This document shows positions 1 to 5,803 of a stretch of DNA of 6,352 nt, in pieces. The DNA is from Legionellaceae bacterium. GTDB lineage: Bacteria; Pseudomonadota; Gammaproteobacteria; Legionellales; Legionellaceae. How positions within the stretch are numbered: the first letter of the stretch is position 1; each line of letters begins with the position of its first letter. Under the pieces are notes generated by a model that ran no database searches, was not told the origin of the DNA, and saw only the letters and a program-made list of their open reading frames with translations. The translations under genes were made by a program, and so were the position numbers. The DNA lies in NCBI GenBank assembly GCA_947504795.1, contig CANNJG010000109.1, positions 1 through 6,352 on the forward strand, read 5' to 3'.

Positions 1-62
1 CCATCTTTAGATAAAACCTTCTGGATGATTGCTTCTATATTATCCGATGATAAATTATTCAT
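1..62 (-). CDS. N-terminal fragment of an unidentified gene leaving the window
   Basis: An ATG on the minus strand at 62-60 opens a frame with no stop to the window edge. It gives 20 complete codons, beginning MNNLSSDNIEAII and continuing with a short amphipathic-looking stretch. A good Shine-Dalgarno sequence, AGGA, lies 9 nt upstream of the ATG (plus-strand 72-75), which is the main argument that this is a real start. The peptide is too short to assign a family. The helical N-terminus resembles the leader helix of several cytosolic enzymes, but I do not claim any. The gene would be divergent from mltA, with about 300 bp between the two starts. The start call is moderately sure; the function is unknown. 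Confidence 0.5.
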   Translation of the reverse strand, partial: MNNLSSDNIEAIIQKVLSKD

Positions 63-86
63 TTTATTATGTCCTATTGCCCCCCT

Positions 87-100
87 TGATTATTTAATCA
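87..100. promoter_or_regulatory. Palindromic site upstream of the left-hand gene
   Basis: Two 6-bp arms, TGATTA and TAATCA, flank a central TT. The site lies about 25 bp upstream of the minus-strand ATG at 62, where an operator or a promoter-overlapping site would be expected. The half-sites resemble FNR/CRP-family half-sites (TTGAT/ATCAA), but the spacing does not match the FNR consensus, so no regulator is named. I found no clear -35/-10 pair for the left-hand gene. Confidence 0.3.
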
Positions 101-119
101 GAGGCGACAACTATCCTGA

Positions 120-280
120 CACAGGGGGCAAGCAGCGGGACGTAGCGTAGGGGAAATAGGCTGTTAGTCGGCGTTTTGTGTAAGTCCTGACTTCATAAAA
201 ACGCCGCTACCAAGTTTACCTACCCGCTCGTACCGACTACCTACGAAGTCAGAAATTCCATAGCGGGTATCTATGGCATA
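120..280. repeat. Hairpin-rich block, possible dispersed palindromic repeat or structured RNA
   Basis: Several inverted repeats are concentrated here. The strongest is CGGCGTTTT (169-177) with AAAACGCCG (198-206), which encloses a 4x4 internal loop and an inner AAGT/ACTT stem (182-185/190-193) with a CCTG tetraloop: a 38-nt hairpin with 13 pairs. Other arms are AGCGGG/CCCGCT (134-139/223-228), TAGTCGG/CCGACTA (165-171/233-239), CTGACTTC/GAAGTCAG (187-194/245-252) and TACCCGCT/AGCGGGTA (221-228/262-269). A small hairpin CCATAG/CTATGG spans 258-276. Several arms compete with each other. No coding frame or U-tract explains the block. It resembles a REP-type or MITE-type intergenic repeat, but copy number cannot be judged from one window, and the edges are approximate. 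Confidence 0.4.
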
Positions 281-328
281 ATTTTAACAAAGTAGTCTTT
301 TCGGTCCAATGTCACACTGTCTTTTTGA

Positions 329-358
329 TTGATTTTTGATCAAAAAATATGGTATAGT
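329..358 (+). promoter_or_regulatory. Sigma70-like promoter of mltA
   Basis: The -35 candidate TTGATT (329-334) is followed by an 18-bp spacer and a -10 candidate TATAGT (353-358). TGG sits directly before the -10 and gives an extended -10 (TGn) motif. Transcription should start about 7 nt past the -10, around 364-367, which is essentially at the mltA ATG. A perfect 14-bp palindrome, TTTTTGATCAAAAA (333-346), fills much of the spacer and overlaps the -35 edge. A repressor bound there could block the polymerase. It contains TTGAT and ATCAA arms 5 bp apart, against 4 in the FNR consensus. Confidence 0.6.
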
Positions 359-366
359 GGTCGCCT

Positions 367-1299
367 ATGATGATTATAAAACGATTATTGATTTCTGCGG
401 TTATGGCAGGACTTGGGATCATCGGTTATGTATTGTGGCAAGAAAGCCACAAACCATTTCAGGTGGAAACGCCAGACACTAAAAATAAACTATTCAGTGG
501 TTTACCTGGTTGGGAAAACGCCGATTTGCGACTTTCTTTACTAGCCTTCCGTAACTCGTGTCAATTGTTTTTAAAACTTAATCCCGAAAAAAACGTCGGC
601 AGTCAGCATATCTCGCTGAAAGCAAAAGATTGGCAACCTGGGTGTCGTGCCGCGATGAACATCAATACCCATTCGGAGGAAAAAATTAAAGATTTCTTCC
701 AAACGTGGTTTAAACCAACGTTGGTAGGTGGTAAAAAATCTGAAAACGGCTTATTTACTGGTTATTACGCACCTTCTGTGAAAGGGAGTCGACAGCATTC
801 CGGTCAATATTCGATTCCAATTTATGATGCGGAATCGAATGGTAAAGTACTTGCTTGGGTCTCGACTCAAAAAGACAAGGATACCTTACGTATCGAAGGA
901 TCTGCAGTAATCGCTATGAATAATGGCGAAAATGTACCGGTAGAATACATCAAAGGTGGTCGTGGTGCGCTCTATTTCAGAGAAACAGCTGATCATGAAT
1001 TTCATGGCGCACAAGATGTGACCTTAACACCTGGGTATTCTATGGCAATTGACCGCTCTTGGATCCCGTTAGGTACGCCTCTGTGGCTGAATACTCGTGT
1101 ACAGCAAAATTTGACACGACGGGCACAACCCTTTCAGCGCTTGATGATCGCTCAGGACATCGGCAGTGCCATCCGAGGTGCAGTGCGAGGCGATTTATAT
1201 TGGGGCGAAGGAAAAAAAGCAACCGCCGTAGGCAGTAATGTCCACAATAAAGGTCAGTATTGGCTATTGTTACCTAAGAAAATCTATGCCAAAGTTTAA
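367..1299 (+). CDS. mltA: Membrane-bound lytic murein transglycosylase A (MltA family), shortened
   Basis: MltA enzymes cleave the MurNAc-GlcNAc bond of peptidoglycan and leave 1,6-anhydroMurNAc ends, acting in the periplasm. An N-terminal hydrophobic segment (about residues 7-24, after a KR pair) should serve as a signal or anchor. It has no lipobox cysteine, unlike the E. coli lipoprotein. The family signature GLFTGYYAP lies at 128-136. The C-terminal 3D domain shows its three aspartates, D229 (AIDRSWIPLGTPLW), D264 (AQDIGSAIRG) and D276 (RGDLYWGEG); D276 probably corresponds to the catalytic D308 of E. coli. The protein has 310 residues against 365 in E. coli, and about 46 residues appear to be missing near 195-203. 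The usual QGSG is EGSA (177-180). ATG codons at 367 and 370 are both possible starts, and no clear Shine-Dalgarno is seen. The gene is monocistronic and convergent with anmK. Family assignment is firm; full activity is uncertain. Confidence 0.92.
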   Translation: MMIIKRLLISAVMAGLGIIGYVLWQESHKPFQVETPDTKNKLFSGLPGWENADLRLSLLAFRNSCQLFLKLNPEKNVGSQHISLKAKDWQPGCRAAMNINTHSEEKIKDFFQTWFKPTLVGGKKSENGLFTGYYAPSVKGSRQHSGQYSIPIYDAESNGKVLAWVSTQKDKDTLRIEGSAVIAMNNGENVPVEYIKGGRGALYFRETADHEFHGAQDVTLTPGYSMAIDRSWIPLGTPLWLNTRVQQNLTRRAQPFQRLMIAQDIGSAIRGAVRGDLYWGEGKKATAVGSNVHNKGQYWLLLPKKIYAKV

Positions 1300-1307
1300 C
1301 CAGCCAA

Positions 1308-1341
1308 CGAGCCTGGATACTGCGCAGTGGATCTAGGCTTG
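1308..1341. terminator. Stem-loop between convergent mltA and anmK
   Basis: The arms AGCCTGGAT (1310-1318) and ATCTAGGCT (1331-1339) pair over 9 bp, including one G-U pair, and can extend outward by a G-U and a C-G pair. An ACTGCGCAGT palindrome (1319-1328) forms the tip after a two-base bulge. The stem starts 9 bp after the mltA stop codon and could act for both converging transcripts. Neither side has a proper U-tract, so intrinsic termination would be weak. It may instead protect 3' ends. Confidence 0.4.
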
Positions 1342-1342
1342 C

Positions 1343-1373
1343 GGTTTACTGAACAGGCTATCTCCAGTAAACC
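1343..1373. terminator. Second stem-loop overlapping the end of anmK
   Basis: A perfect 9-bp inverted repeat, GGTTTACTG (1343-1351) and CAGTAAACC (1365-1373), has a 13-nt loop that contains the anmK stop codon (1358-1360). It follows directly on the previous stem-loop, giving two tandem hairpins at the convergence point. No U-tract follows in either direction. A termination or 3'-end protection role is inferred from position only. Confidence 0.35.
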
Positions 1374-2443
1374 ACGCCTAATAACACCCGCTTTTGCGCA
1401 CCGGTGATAGCTCTCAAATCTAATTTGGTTGCGGTTAAATTCTGATGGGCTAACCACGCAAACATCATCGCTTCCAAAAAGTCTGGGTTCACGTCTAACG
1501 CCTGCATACTCATGACTTTTAACTTAGGATTAGCTTGTTTCAATGCTTGCATTAAGGCAAGATTATGGACGCCTCCGCCACAAATAGCCAAGCGACGAAT
1601 AGCATGAGCGTGTTGACCAACCGCCCTCGCAATACTGCTTGTCGTCAATGCGAGCAAAGTAGCTTGGATATCTTGATGTGCATAGTCTTGTTTCAAAAAG
1701 TGTTGTAACCAATCCAAAGAAAAATATGATTTGCAGAGGCTCTTTGGAAAAGGCAATTCAAAATAGGGATCCAAACATAAAGCCGTCAATAGATTAGGAA
1801 TAATCACACCACTTGCCGCATAAGCCCCCTCTTTATCATAGGCGCGGCCTAATTGGCGTTTAATCCAGGCATCCAACAAACAGTTTCCTGGGCCAGTATC
1901 ATACCCCATGGCTTCATCTTGCGAGGGAAACAAGGTGACATTGGCAATCCCTCCGATATTCACGATCGCTAGATCCGTTTGATCCCCCCATAAGACTTGA
2001 TGGTACAAAGGCGCAAAAGGCGCGCCCTTGCCACCCACGACTAAATCCCGGGTTCTAAAGTCAGCAACCACACTAATACCCGTTGCTTCGGCAAGGGTAT
2101 GTGGACATCCTAGTTGTAACGTGTATGGGATCGCGGCTTGCGCATCGTGACAAATTGTTTGACCATGGCTACCAATTGCGACAATATCTTCAGGCGCGTA
2201 ACCGAGTGTTTCCAGCAATTGCAACACAGTGGCTGCAAATTGGTGTCCTAAGATTGTATTTAATTGACAGAGTTGGCTGGGCAGCATAGCAGGTTGTGAC
2301 TCAAGCTGGTACAGTCGTTCACGCACATCAAAATCATAAGGACGCGTTATACCGCCGAGCAATCGATGGGTTGTGACATCCACAAGCGCGGCATCAACAC
2401 CATCCATACTGGTTCCTGACATCAATCCTACATAAAGTGTCAT
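1358..2443 (-). CDS. anmK: Anhydro-N-acetylmuramic acid kinase
   Basis: AnmK hydrates and phosphorylates 1,6-anhydroMurNAc to MurNAc-6-phosphate with ATP in the cytoplasm, feeding cell-wall sugar recycling. Numbered from the ATG at 2443, the protein has 361 residues (E. coli: 369). It shows the N-terminal phosphate-binding motif GLMSGTSMDGVD (6-17), GSHGQT (91-96), the DFR and GGKGAP block (128-142), NIGGIANVT (162-170), GYDTGPGN (180-187) and CGGGVHN (288-294). The aspartate in GYDTGPGN falls at 182, the same number as the catalytic D182 of E. coli, which supports this start. An upstream in-frame TTG at 2464 would add seven residues. The ATG overlaps the tatD stop as ATGA, the usual sign of translational coupling, so anmK is probably the last gene of the operon. 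A nagZ or murQ partner is not in the window. No key residue looks lost. Confidence 0.95.
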   Translation of the reverse strand: MTLYVGLMSGTSMDGVDAALVDVTTHRLLGGITRPYDFDVRERLYQLESQPAMLPSQLCQLNTILGHQFAATVLQLLETLGYAPEDIVAIGSHGQTICHDAQAAIPYTLQLGCPHTLAEATGISVVADFRTRDLVVGGKGAPFAPLYHQVLWGDQTDLAIVNIGGIANVTLFPSQDEAMGYDTGPGNCLLDAWIKRQLGRAYDKEGAYAASGVIIPNLLTALCLDPYFELPFPKSLCKSYFSLDWLQHFLKQDYAHQDIQATLLALTTSSIARAVGQHAHAIRRLAICGGGVHNLALMQALKQANPKLKVMSMQALDVNPDFLEAMMFAWLAHQNLTATKLDLRAITGAQKRVLLGVVYWR

Positions 2444-3225
2444 GAGGGCGTCACTCGAAAACAATTGAAAAAATTATGGGTAGTGGCTTCAGCGATGCTG
2501 TCATACGAAGCCGCTCGCAGCGTCGCTAATCTCAACGCAACCTGCTTTACCAAAGCCGGATGATTCTGTTTTCCACGAAAAGGGACCGGTGCTAAATAAG
2601 GTGAATCAGTTTCAATGAGGATCCTATCCAAAGGCACTTTTTGGGCGACTGCTTGCAGTGCTTGTGCTGATTTGAATGTTACAATTCCAGAAAATGAAAT
2701 ATAAAAATTTAAATCTAAAGCTTGTTGCGCAACATCCCAATTTTCTGAGAAACAATGCATCACCCCACCGATGTCACTCGCCTTCTCTTCACGCATGAGC
2801 TTCAACGTATCGTCACTTGCCTGACGCGTATGAATAATCAGTGGTTTTTTAAGGCTGCGTGAGACTTGAATATGATTGCGAAACCTTTGCTGCTGTATCT
2901 GTTTTTCTGCTTCCGACTCACAACGATAATAATCTAAACCGGTCTCACCTATGGCAATACAAGCCACATGATTCGCCATAACCGTGAGTTCGGCAACATC
3001 TGGCTCAGTTTCTAGCTGTTCATTTGGATGCACACCGGCAGACATCTGCACCTCGGGATATCGACTCACGATATCTTCAAGCACAGAAATATCTTGCGGA
3101 TGCACACAAACCGATAAAAATCGATACACACCTTCTAGTTTTGCAAGACGAATAACCTCACCGAGATCGTTATTAAACCCAGTTAAATCCAACATATTCA
3201 AATGACAATGTGAATCGATTAACAT
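2440..3225 (-). CDS. TatD-family metal-dependent DNase (YcfH type)
   Basis: TatD-family proteins are TIM-barrel metallohydrolases. E. coli members have 3'-5' exonuclease or DNase activity, and the holB-linked member YcfH has a less certain role. The 261-residue length matches YcfH (265). Visible metal ligands are H6 and H8 (DSHCHLN), E94 (IGETGLDYY), H132 (IIHTRQ), H157 (MHCFS) and D207 (ETDSPYLAP). The supporting motif GVHP is at 64-67. The ATG at 3225 overlaps the holB stop by 7 nt, and the stop overlaps the anmK start in an ATGA arrangement. The Shine-Dalgarno is weak, consistent with coupling to holB. In Pseudomonas-type clusters a PilZ-domain gene separates holB from this gene; here there is none, as in E. 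coli. The family is certain and the physiological substrate is not. Confidence 0.93.
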   Translation of the reverse strand: MLIDSHCHLNMLDLTGFNNDLGEVIRLAKLEGVYRFLSVCVHPQDISVLEDIVSRYPEVQMSAGVHPNEQLETEPDVAELTVMANHVACIAIGETGLDYYRCESEAEKQIQQQRFRNHIQVSRSLKKPLIIHTRQASDDTLKLMREEKASDIGGVMHCFSENWDVAQQALDLNFYISFSGIVTFKSAQALQAVAQKVPLDRILIETDSPYLAPVPFRGKQNHPALVKQVALRLATLRAASYDSIAEATTHNFFNCFRVTPS

Positions 3226-4154
3226 GACGTAGTTCCATCTTCCCGGTAAGCTAATAGCACTTTTTCCAATGCTAACGCTGCATTCAAAGTGATATTGCGC
3301 TGTAATTGTTCCATCATAGTTTGCAAGCTATCAAGTTGTTTAAACAGATGCGTCACTGGCCAGGGTTGTTTAAACACTTTAAACGGTTGGTAGTCGACTT
3401 CCAGTAAGGCCGTAGCTATCAAACAACCGTTAATGAGCTTTGCCGTTAATGCATATAAAAACCACAATATATCCTGTAAAGGATACGCCGACCAACGCTC
3501 GACCAAGGTACACACTGTGAGGTTATCTTGCCCATAGGAATCGAAGTCGGCTAATAATTGCAAGCGTTGCTGATAAAGCCTCTCGCGTACCGATCCCTCA
3601 GGATAGGTTTGGCCTAATGATAAGGGATCCAATGCCGGTGTGGCAGCGATCACACGATAAGGTTGGCAACGACTCGTCAACGTCGGCAATAATAAGCTCG
3701 GTTGCGTGGTCACTAAAACAAAAATCATCGTCGCCGGCGGTTCTTCTAAAATTTTTAACAAAGCAGATGCCGCGGCCACATTCAAAGCATCTGCAGGTTG
3801 TATCACAACAATCCCACGTATCCCTAGTTGCGGTGTTTGAAATAAGCTTTGTTGCAGATGTCTGATTTGTTCGATTTTAATTTGACCCGCAGCAGACTCT
3901 GGTTTAATAGTGTGCACATCAGGGTGCGTATCCAGTAAGATTTTGTGGCAGTGTAAGCAGTTGCCACAGGGTTTGTCTTCATCAACACATAAAAATGTGG
4001 CGAGGAGTCTATCCACCAAGGGTACTAAAGACAGTGCAGGCGGTACTGTCAACAAAAGTGCTTGCGGAATATGCTGTTGTTGAGCCGCTTTCGTCAATTT
4101 TCCCCATAAAGGAATATCCTTGCCTGGTGCAAGCAATAGCCTACGCATGGACAT
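3219..4154 (-). CDS. holB: DNA polymerase III subunit delta-prime
   Basis: Delta-prime is the rigid stator of the clamp loader, which opens the beta clamp with delta and tau/gamma. From the ATG at 4154 the protein has 311 residues (E. coli: 334). The AAA+-like N-terminal part carries a zinc module (C56, C63, C66, C69), the conserved ASALLKILEEPP (129-140) and the trans-acting arginine motif TSRC (R162). The Walker A position holds LTVPPALSLVPL (35-46), with neither the glycines nor the lysine; delta-prime subunits commonly lack functional ATP binding. The C-terminal part (about 190-311) is helical and poorly conserved. The frame stays open to 4226, but starts above 4154 lie deep inside tmk. 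GGAG sits 4 nt before the 4154 ATG and 10 nt before a second ATG at 4148, so either is possible. The gene overlaps the tmk end by 14 nt and the tatD start by 7 nt. Confidence 0.9.
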   Translation of the reverse strand: MSMRRLLLAPGKDIPLWGKLTKAAQQQHIPQALLLTVPPALSLVPLVDRLLATFLCVDEDKPCGNCLHCHKILLDTHPDVHTIKPESAAGQIKIEQIRHLQQSLFQTPQLGIRGIVVIQPADALNVAAASALLKILEEPPATMIFVLVTTQPSLLLPTLTSRCQPYRVIAATPALDPLSLGQTYPEGSVRERLYQQRLQLLADFDSYGQDNLTVCTLVERWSAYPLQDILWFLYALTAKLINGCLIATALLEVDYQPFKVFKQPWPVTHLFKQLDSLQTMMEQLQRNITLNAALALEKVLLAYREDGTTSC

Positions 4155-4776
4155 CGTGCTCCGCCAAATATTGTTCCAATGCGCCGCGCAAATCGTGTTG
4201 AACAGCATCCAGGGGTTGCTTAGCATCGATCACCACTGCTCTAGGCAGGGTTGAAATAGCTTCTCTATAAGCACGATGAACTGCGTGAAAAAATGCTTCA
4301 GACTCCTGCTCAATTCTATCTAATTTACCGCGGTGATATGCACGTTGTAATCCAACTTCTGGCGAAATATCTAGATAAAACAAACAATCAGGTTGAGTAG
4401 ATCCTACGCAAGCTTTTGATAATTGATGGATAAACGCCTGATCAATACCGCGCCCACCACCCTGATAGGCAAAACTAGATAACTCAAATCGATCGGCTAA
4501 TACCCAACGGCCTTCAGCTAAAGCCGGGTGGATCACCTGCTGTAGTAACTGCACTCTTGCAGCGTAAAATAATAATAATTCTGATTTTGGATCTAGCGGT
4601 TGCTTATAAGTTTTAACAATATGTCGAATGGCCTCTCCTACTTCTGTACCGCCTGGCTCGCGAGTCGTCACATACGGAATAGCATGCTGGGTTAATACGT
4701 CTTGTAGCGTCTTTAGGGCTGTTGATTTTCCAGCACCTTCCAATCCTTCAACCACTAGAAATTGACCGCATTTCAT
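4141..4776 (-). CDS. tmk: Thymidylate kinase
   Basis: Tmk phosphorylates dTMP to dTDP with ATP, the last dedicated step of dTTP supply. From the ATG at 4776 there are 211 residues, normal for the family. The P-loop GLEGAGKST is at 11-19, the TREPGG motif at 38-43, the DR(F) motif at 96-98, and AYQGGGRGID, which contacts the nucleotide base, at 103-112. The lid region RGKLDRIEQES (149-159) carries the basic residues, and the P-loop lacks an arginine, so this is the E. coli-like type II enzyme. AGGAG lies 9 nt before the ATG. A TTG directly upstream (4779), 6 nt from the same AGGAG, is an alternative start that adds one residue. The ATG shares one base with the mltG stop (TGATG), and the 3' end overlaps holB, so tmk, mltG and holB are very likely cotranslated. 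Confidence 0.96.
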   Translation of the reverse strand: MKCGQFLVVEGLEGAGKSTALKTLQDVLTQHAIPYVTTREPGGTEVGEAIRHIVKTYKQPLDPKSELLLFYAARVQLLQQVIHPALAEGRWVLADRFELSSFAYQGGGRGIDQAFIHQLSKACVGSTQPDCLFYLDISPEVGLQRAYHRGKLDRIEQESEAFFHAVHRAYREAISTLPRAVVIDAKQPLDAVQHDLRGALEQYLAEHDVHA

Positions 4777-5801
4777 CAATGCTTGCTCCTATAACGTTGA
4801 ATCGCCTGTCGATGGGCCAGATAATTGACTGAAAATGCGTGGCTGCCATCTCCCTTCGCTACAAAATATAAATAACCTTGGGTATCCGGATCTCGCGCTG
4901 CATTGAGCGCGTCGCGGCTCACAGCGGCAATCGGCGTCGGCGGCAATCCTCGATATTTATAGGTATTATACGGTGAATCTACGCTCAATTGCTCATGACT
5001 TAAAGAACCTTTATAAGATGGTCCTAAGGCATAAATAACCGTTGGATCCATCTGCAGGGGCATATGTTTATGTAAACGATTAATAATCACCCCTGAAATC
5101 AAACGTCGCTCAGCAGGCAAAGCAGATTCTTTTTCAATAATGGATGCTGCAATTAATAGCTCATAAGGTGATTGATACGGCAAAGCGAGATGACGTGAGT
5201 CCCAGGCTTGTTTTAATGCCAATTGTAAGTGCGCATGCGCCATTCGAATGAGTTCGTTTGCCCGGGATCCGGCATCATAACTATAAGAATCCGCCAGTAA
5301 CACGCCTTCATAAGCTTGGTTTAATTGTGTGGGAAGAGAGGCGTCGAGCTTTGCGTCATCTAAAACTTGCCAATCGTCGTCGGTGTAGGCTAAAAATGGC
5401 GAATTTTTAAAATCTGCGATAATTTGCGCCTGTGTTGTCCCAGGTTTTATCAAAAAGAGTTGGTGAAGAACATCCCCGGCGCAGATACGTTGAAGCAAAT
5501 GCTGTGCAGACTCAGCTGACTGTAATTGATAAACGCCTGCCTTAAGCTTTGATGACATACCTTGCAGACGCATCCACCCGACCCATAAGCGTGAAGAACC
5601 AATCCAACCTTGTGCGTGCATAAGTTGCGCCAAACGGGTGGCTGTGGTTGTTTTATCAATTCGAATAATGACAGACTCGCCTGGGTGGACCGTTATCGGT
5701 TGATACACAAAACGATAACACGCTCGACCAACAAAAACCGCGACTACCATCATCAGAGCGAAACAAACGGTACCCATGATAATTGAGCGGCGATTAACCA
5801 T
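4776..5801 (-). CDS. mltG: Endolytic murein transglycosylase MltG (YceG family)
   Basis: MltG is an inner-membrane enzyme that cuts nascent glycan strands and is proposed to end their elongation. The 341-residue protein (E. coli: 340) has a short cytoplasmic tail (MVNRR), one hydrophobic membrane segment (about 7-25) and a periplasmic catalytic part. Visible family motifs are AASIIEKES (218-226), with the probable catalytic glutamate E223 (E. coli E218), LQMDPTVIYALG (249-260), YNTYKYRGLPPTPI (278-291) and YFVAKGDGSHAFS (312-324). The substrate-groove motif usually written EGYLFPDTY is EGVLLADSY (165-173), a mild divergence. The ATG at 5801 comes 2 nt after the fabF stop, with only a poor AAAG Shine-Dalgarno, suggesting translation by reinitiation. 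A second ATG at 5777 would shorten the tail. Older annotations call this family aminodeoxychorismate lyase, which is incorrect. PabC, usual between fabF and mltG, is absent. Confidence 0.95.
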   Translation of the reverse strand: MVNRRSIIMGTVCFALMMVVAVFVGRACYRFVYQPITVHPGESVIIRIDKTTTATRLAQLMHAQGWIGSSRLWVGWMRLQGMSSKLKAGVYQLQSAESAQHLLQRICAGDVLHQLFLIKPGTTQAQIIADFKNSPFLAYTDDDWQVLDDAKLDASLPTQLNQAYEGVLLADSYSYDAGSRANELIRMAHAHLQLALKQAWDSRHLALPYQSPYELLIAASIIEKESALPAERRLISGVIINRLHKHMPLQMDPTVIYALGPSYKGSLSHEQLSVDSPYNTYKYRGLPPTPIAAVSRDALNAARDPDTQGYLYFVAKGDGSHAFSVNYLAHRQAIQRYRSKH

Positions 5802-5803
5802 CT

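Larger units (their letters stand above)
63..366. other. Divergent intergenic region with palindromes, hairpins and the mltA promoter
   Basis: This 304-bp stretch separates the divergent starts of the truncated left-hand gene and mltA. I find no credible gene in it. It holds, in order, a TGATTA-TT-TAATCA palindrome (87-100), an 8-bp inverted repeat TTGCCCCC/GGGGGCAA (77-84 and 124-131), a hairpin-rich block of higher GC (about 120-280), and an AT-rich promoter region with a 14-bp palindrome (329-358). The sharp change from AT-rich flanks to the GC-richer block suggests that the block is an inserted element or a structured RNA. Confidence 0.6.

Noticed and set aside
169..206. tRNA or intrinsic terminator in the hairpin block
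   Set aside because: There is no cloverleaf, no TTC loop and no CCA-like acceptor, and no U-tract follows the stem on either strand.
329..343. Canonical FNR box at the mltA promoter
   Set aside because: The TTGAT and ATCAA halves are there, but the spacing is 5 bp instead of 4, and the halves are part of a T-run/A-run palindrome. Resemblance only.
1040..1222. 60-codon minus-strand open frame inside mltA
   Set aside because: It lies wholly antisense to conserved MltA motifs, shows no recognisable domain and has no start context. It is a shadow of the real gene.
2444..2464. TTG start of AnmK at 2464
   Set aside because: The ATG at 2443 gives an ATGA overlap with tatD and places the catalytic aspartate at 182 as in E. 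coli. The TTG version adds seven residues before the conserved YVGLMSGTS.
4155..4226. Longer N-terminus for HolB starting at 4226
   Set aside because: The extra 24 residues are out-of-frame tmk sequence, including its conserved C-terminal helix region, and do not resemble HolB. The GGAG before 4154 fits the shorter form.
4776..5801. Aminodeoxychorismate lyase (PabC) as identity of this gene
   Set aside because: The motifs are those of YceG/MltG (EKES, DPTVIYALG, KGDGSHAFS), with an N-terminal membrane segment. The PabC name for this family is a historical misannotation.
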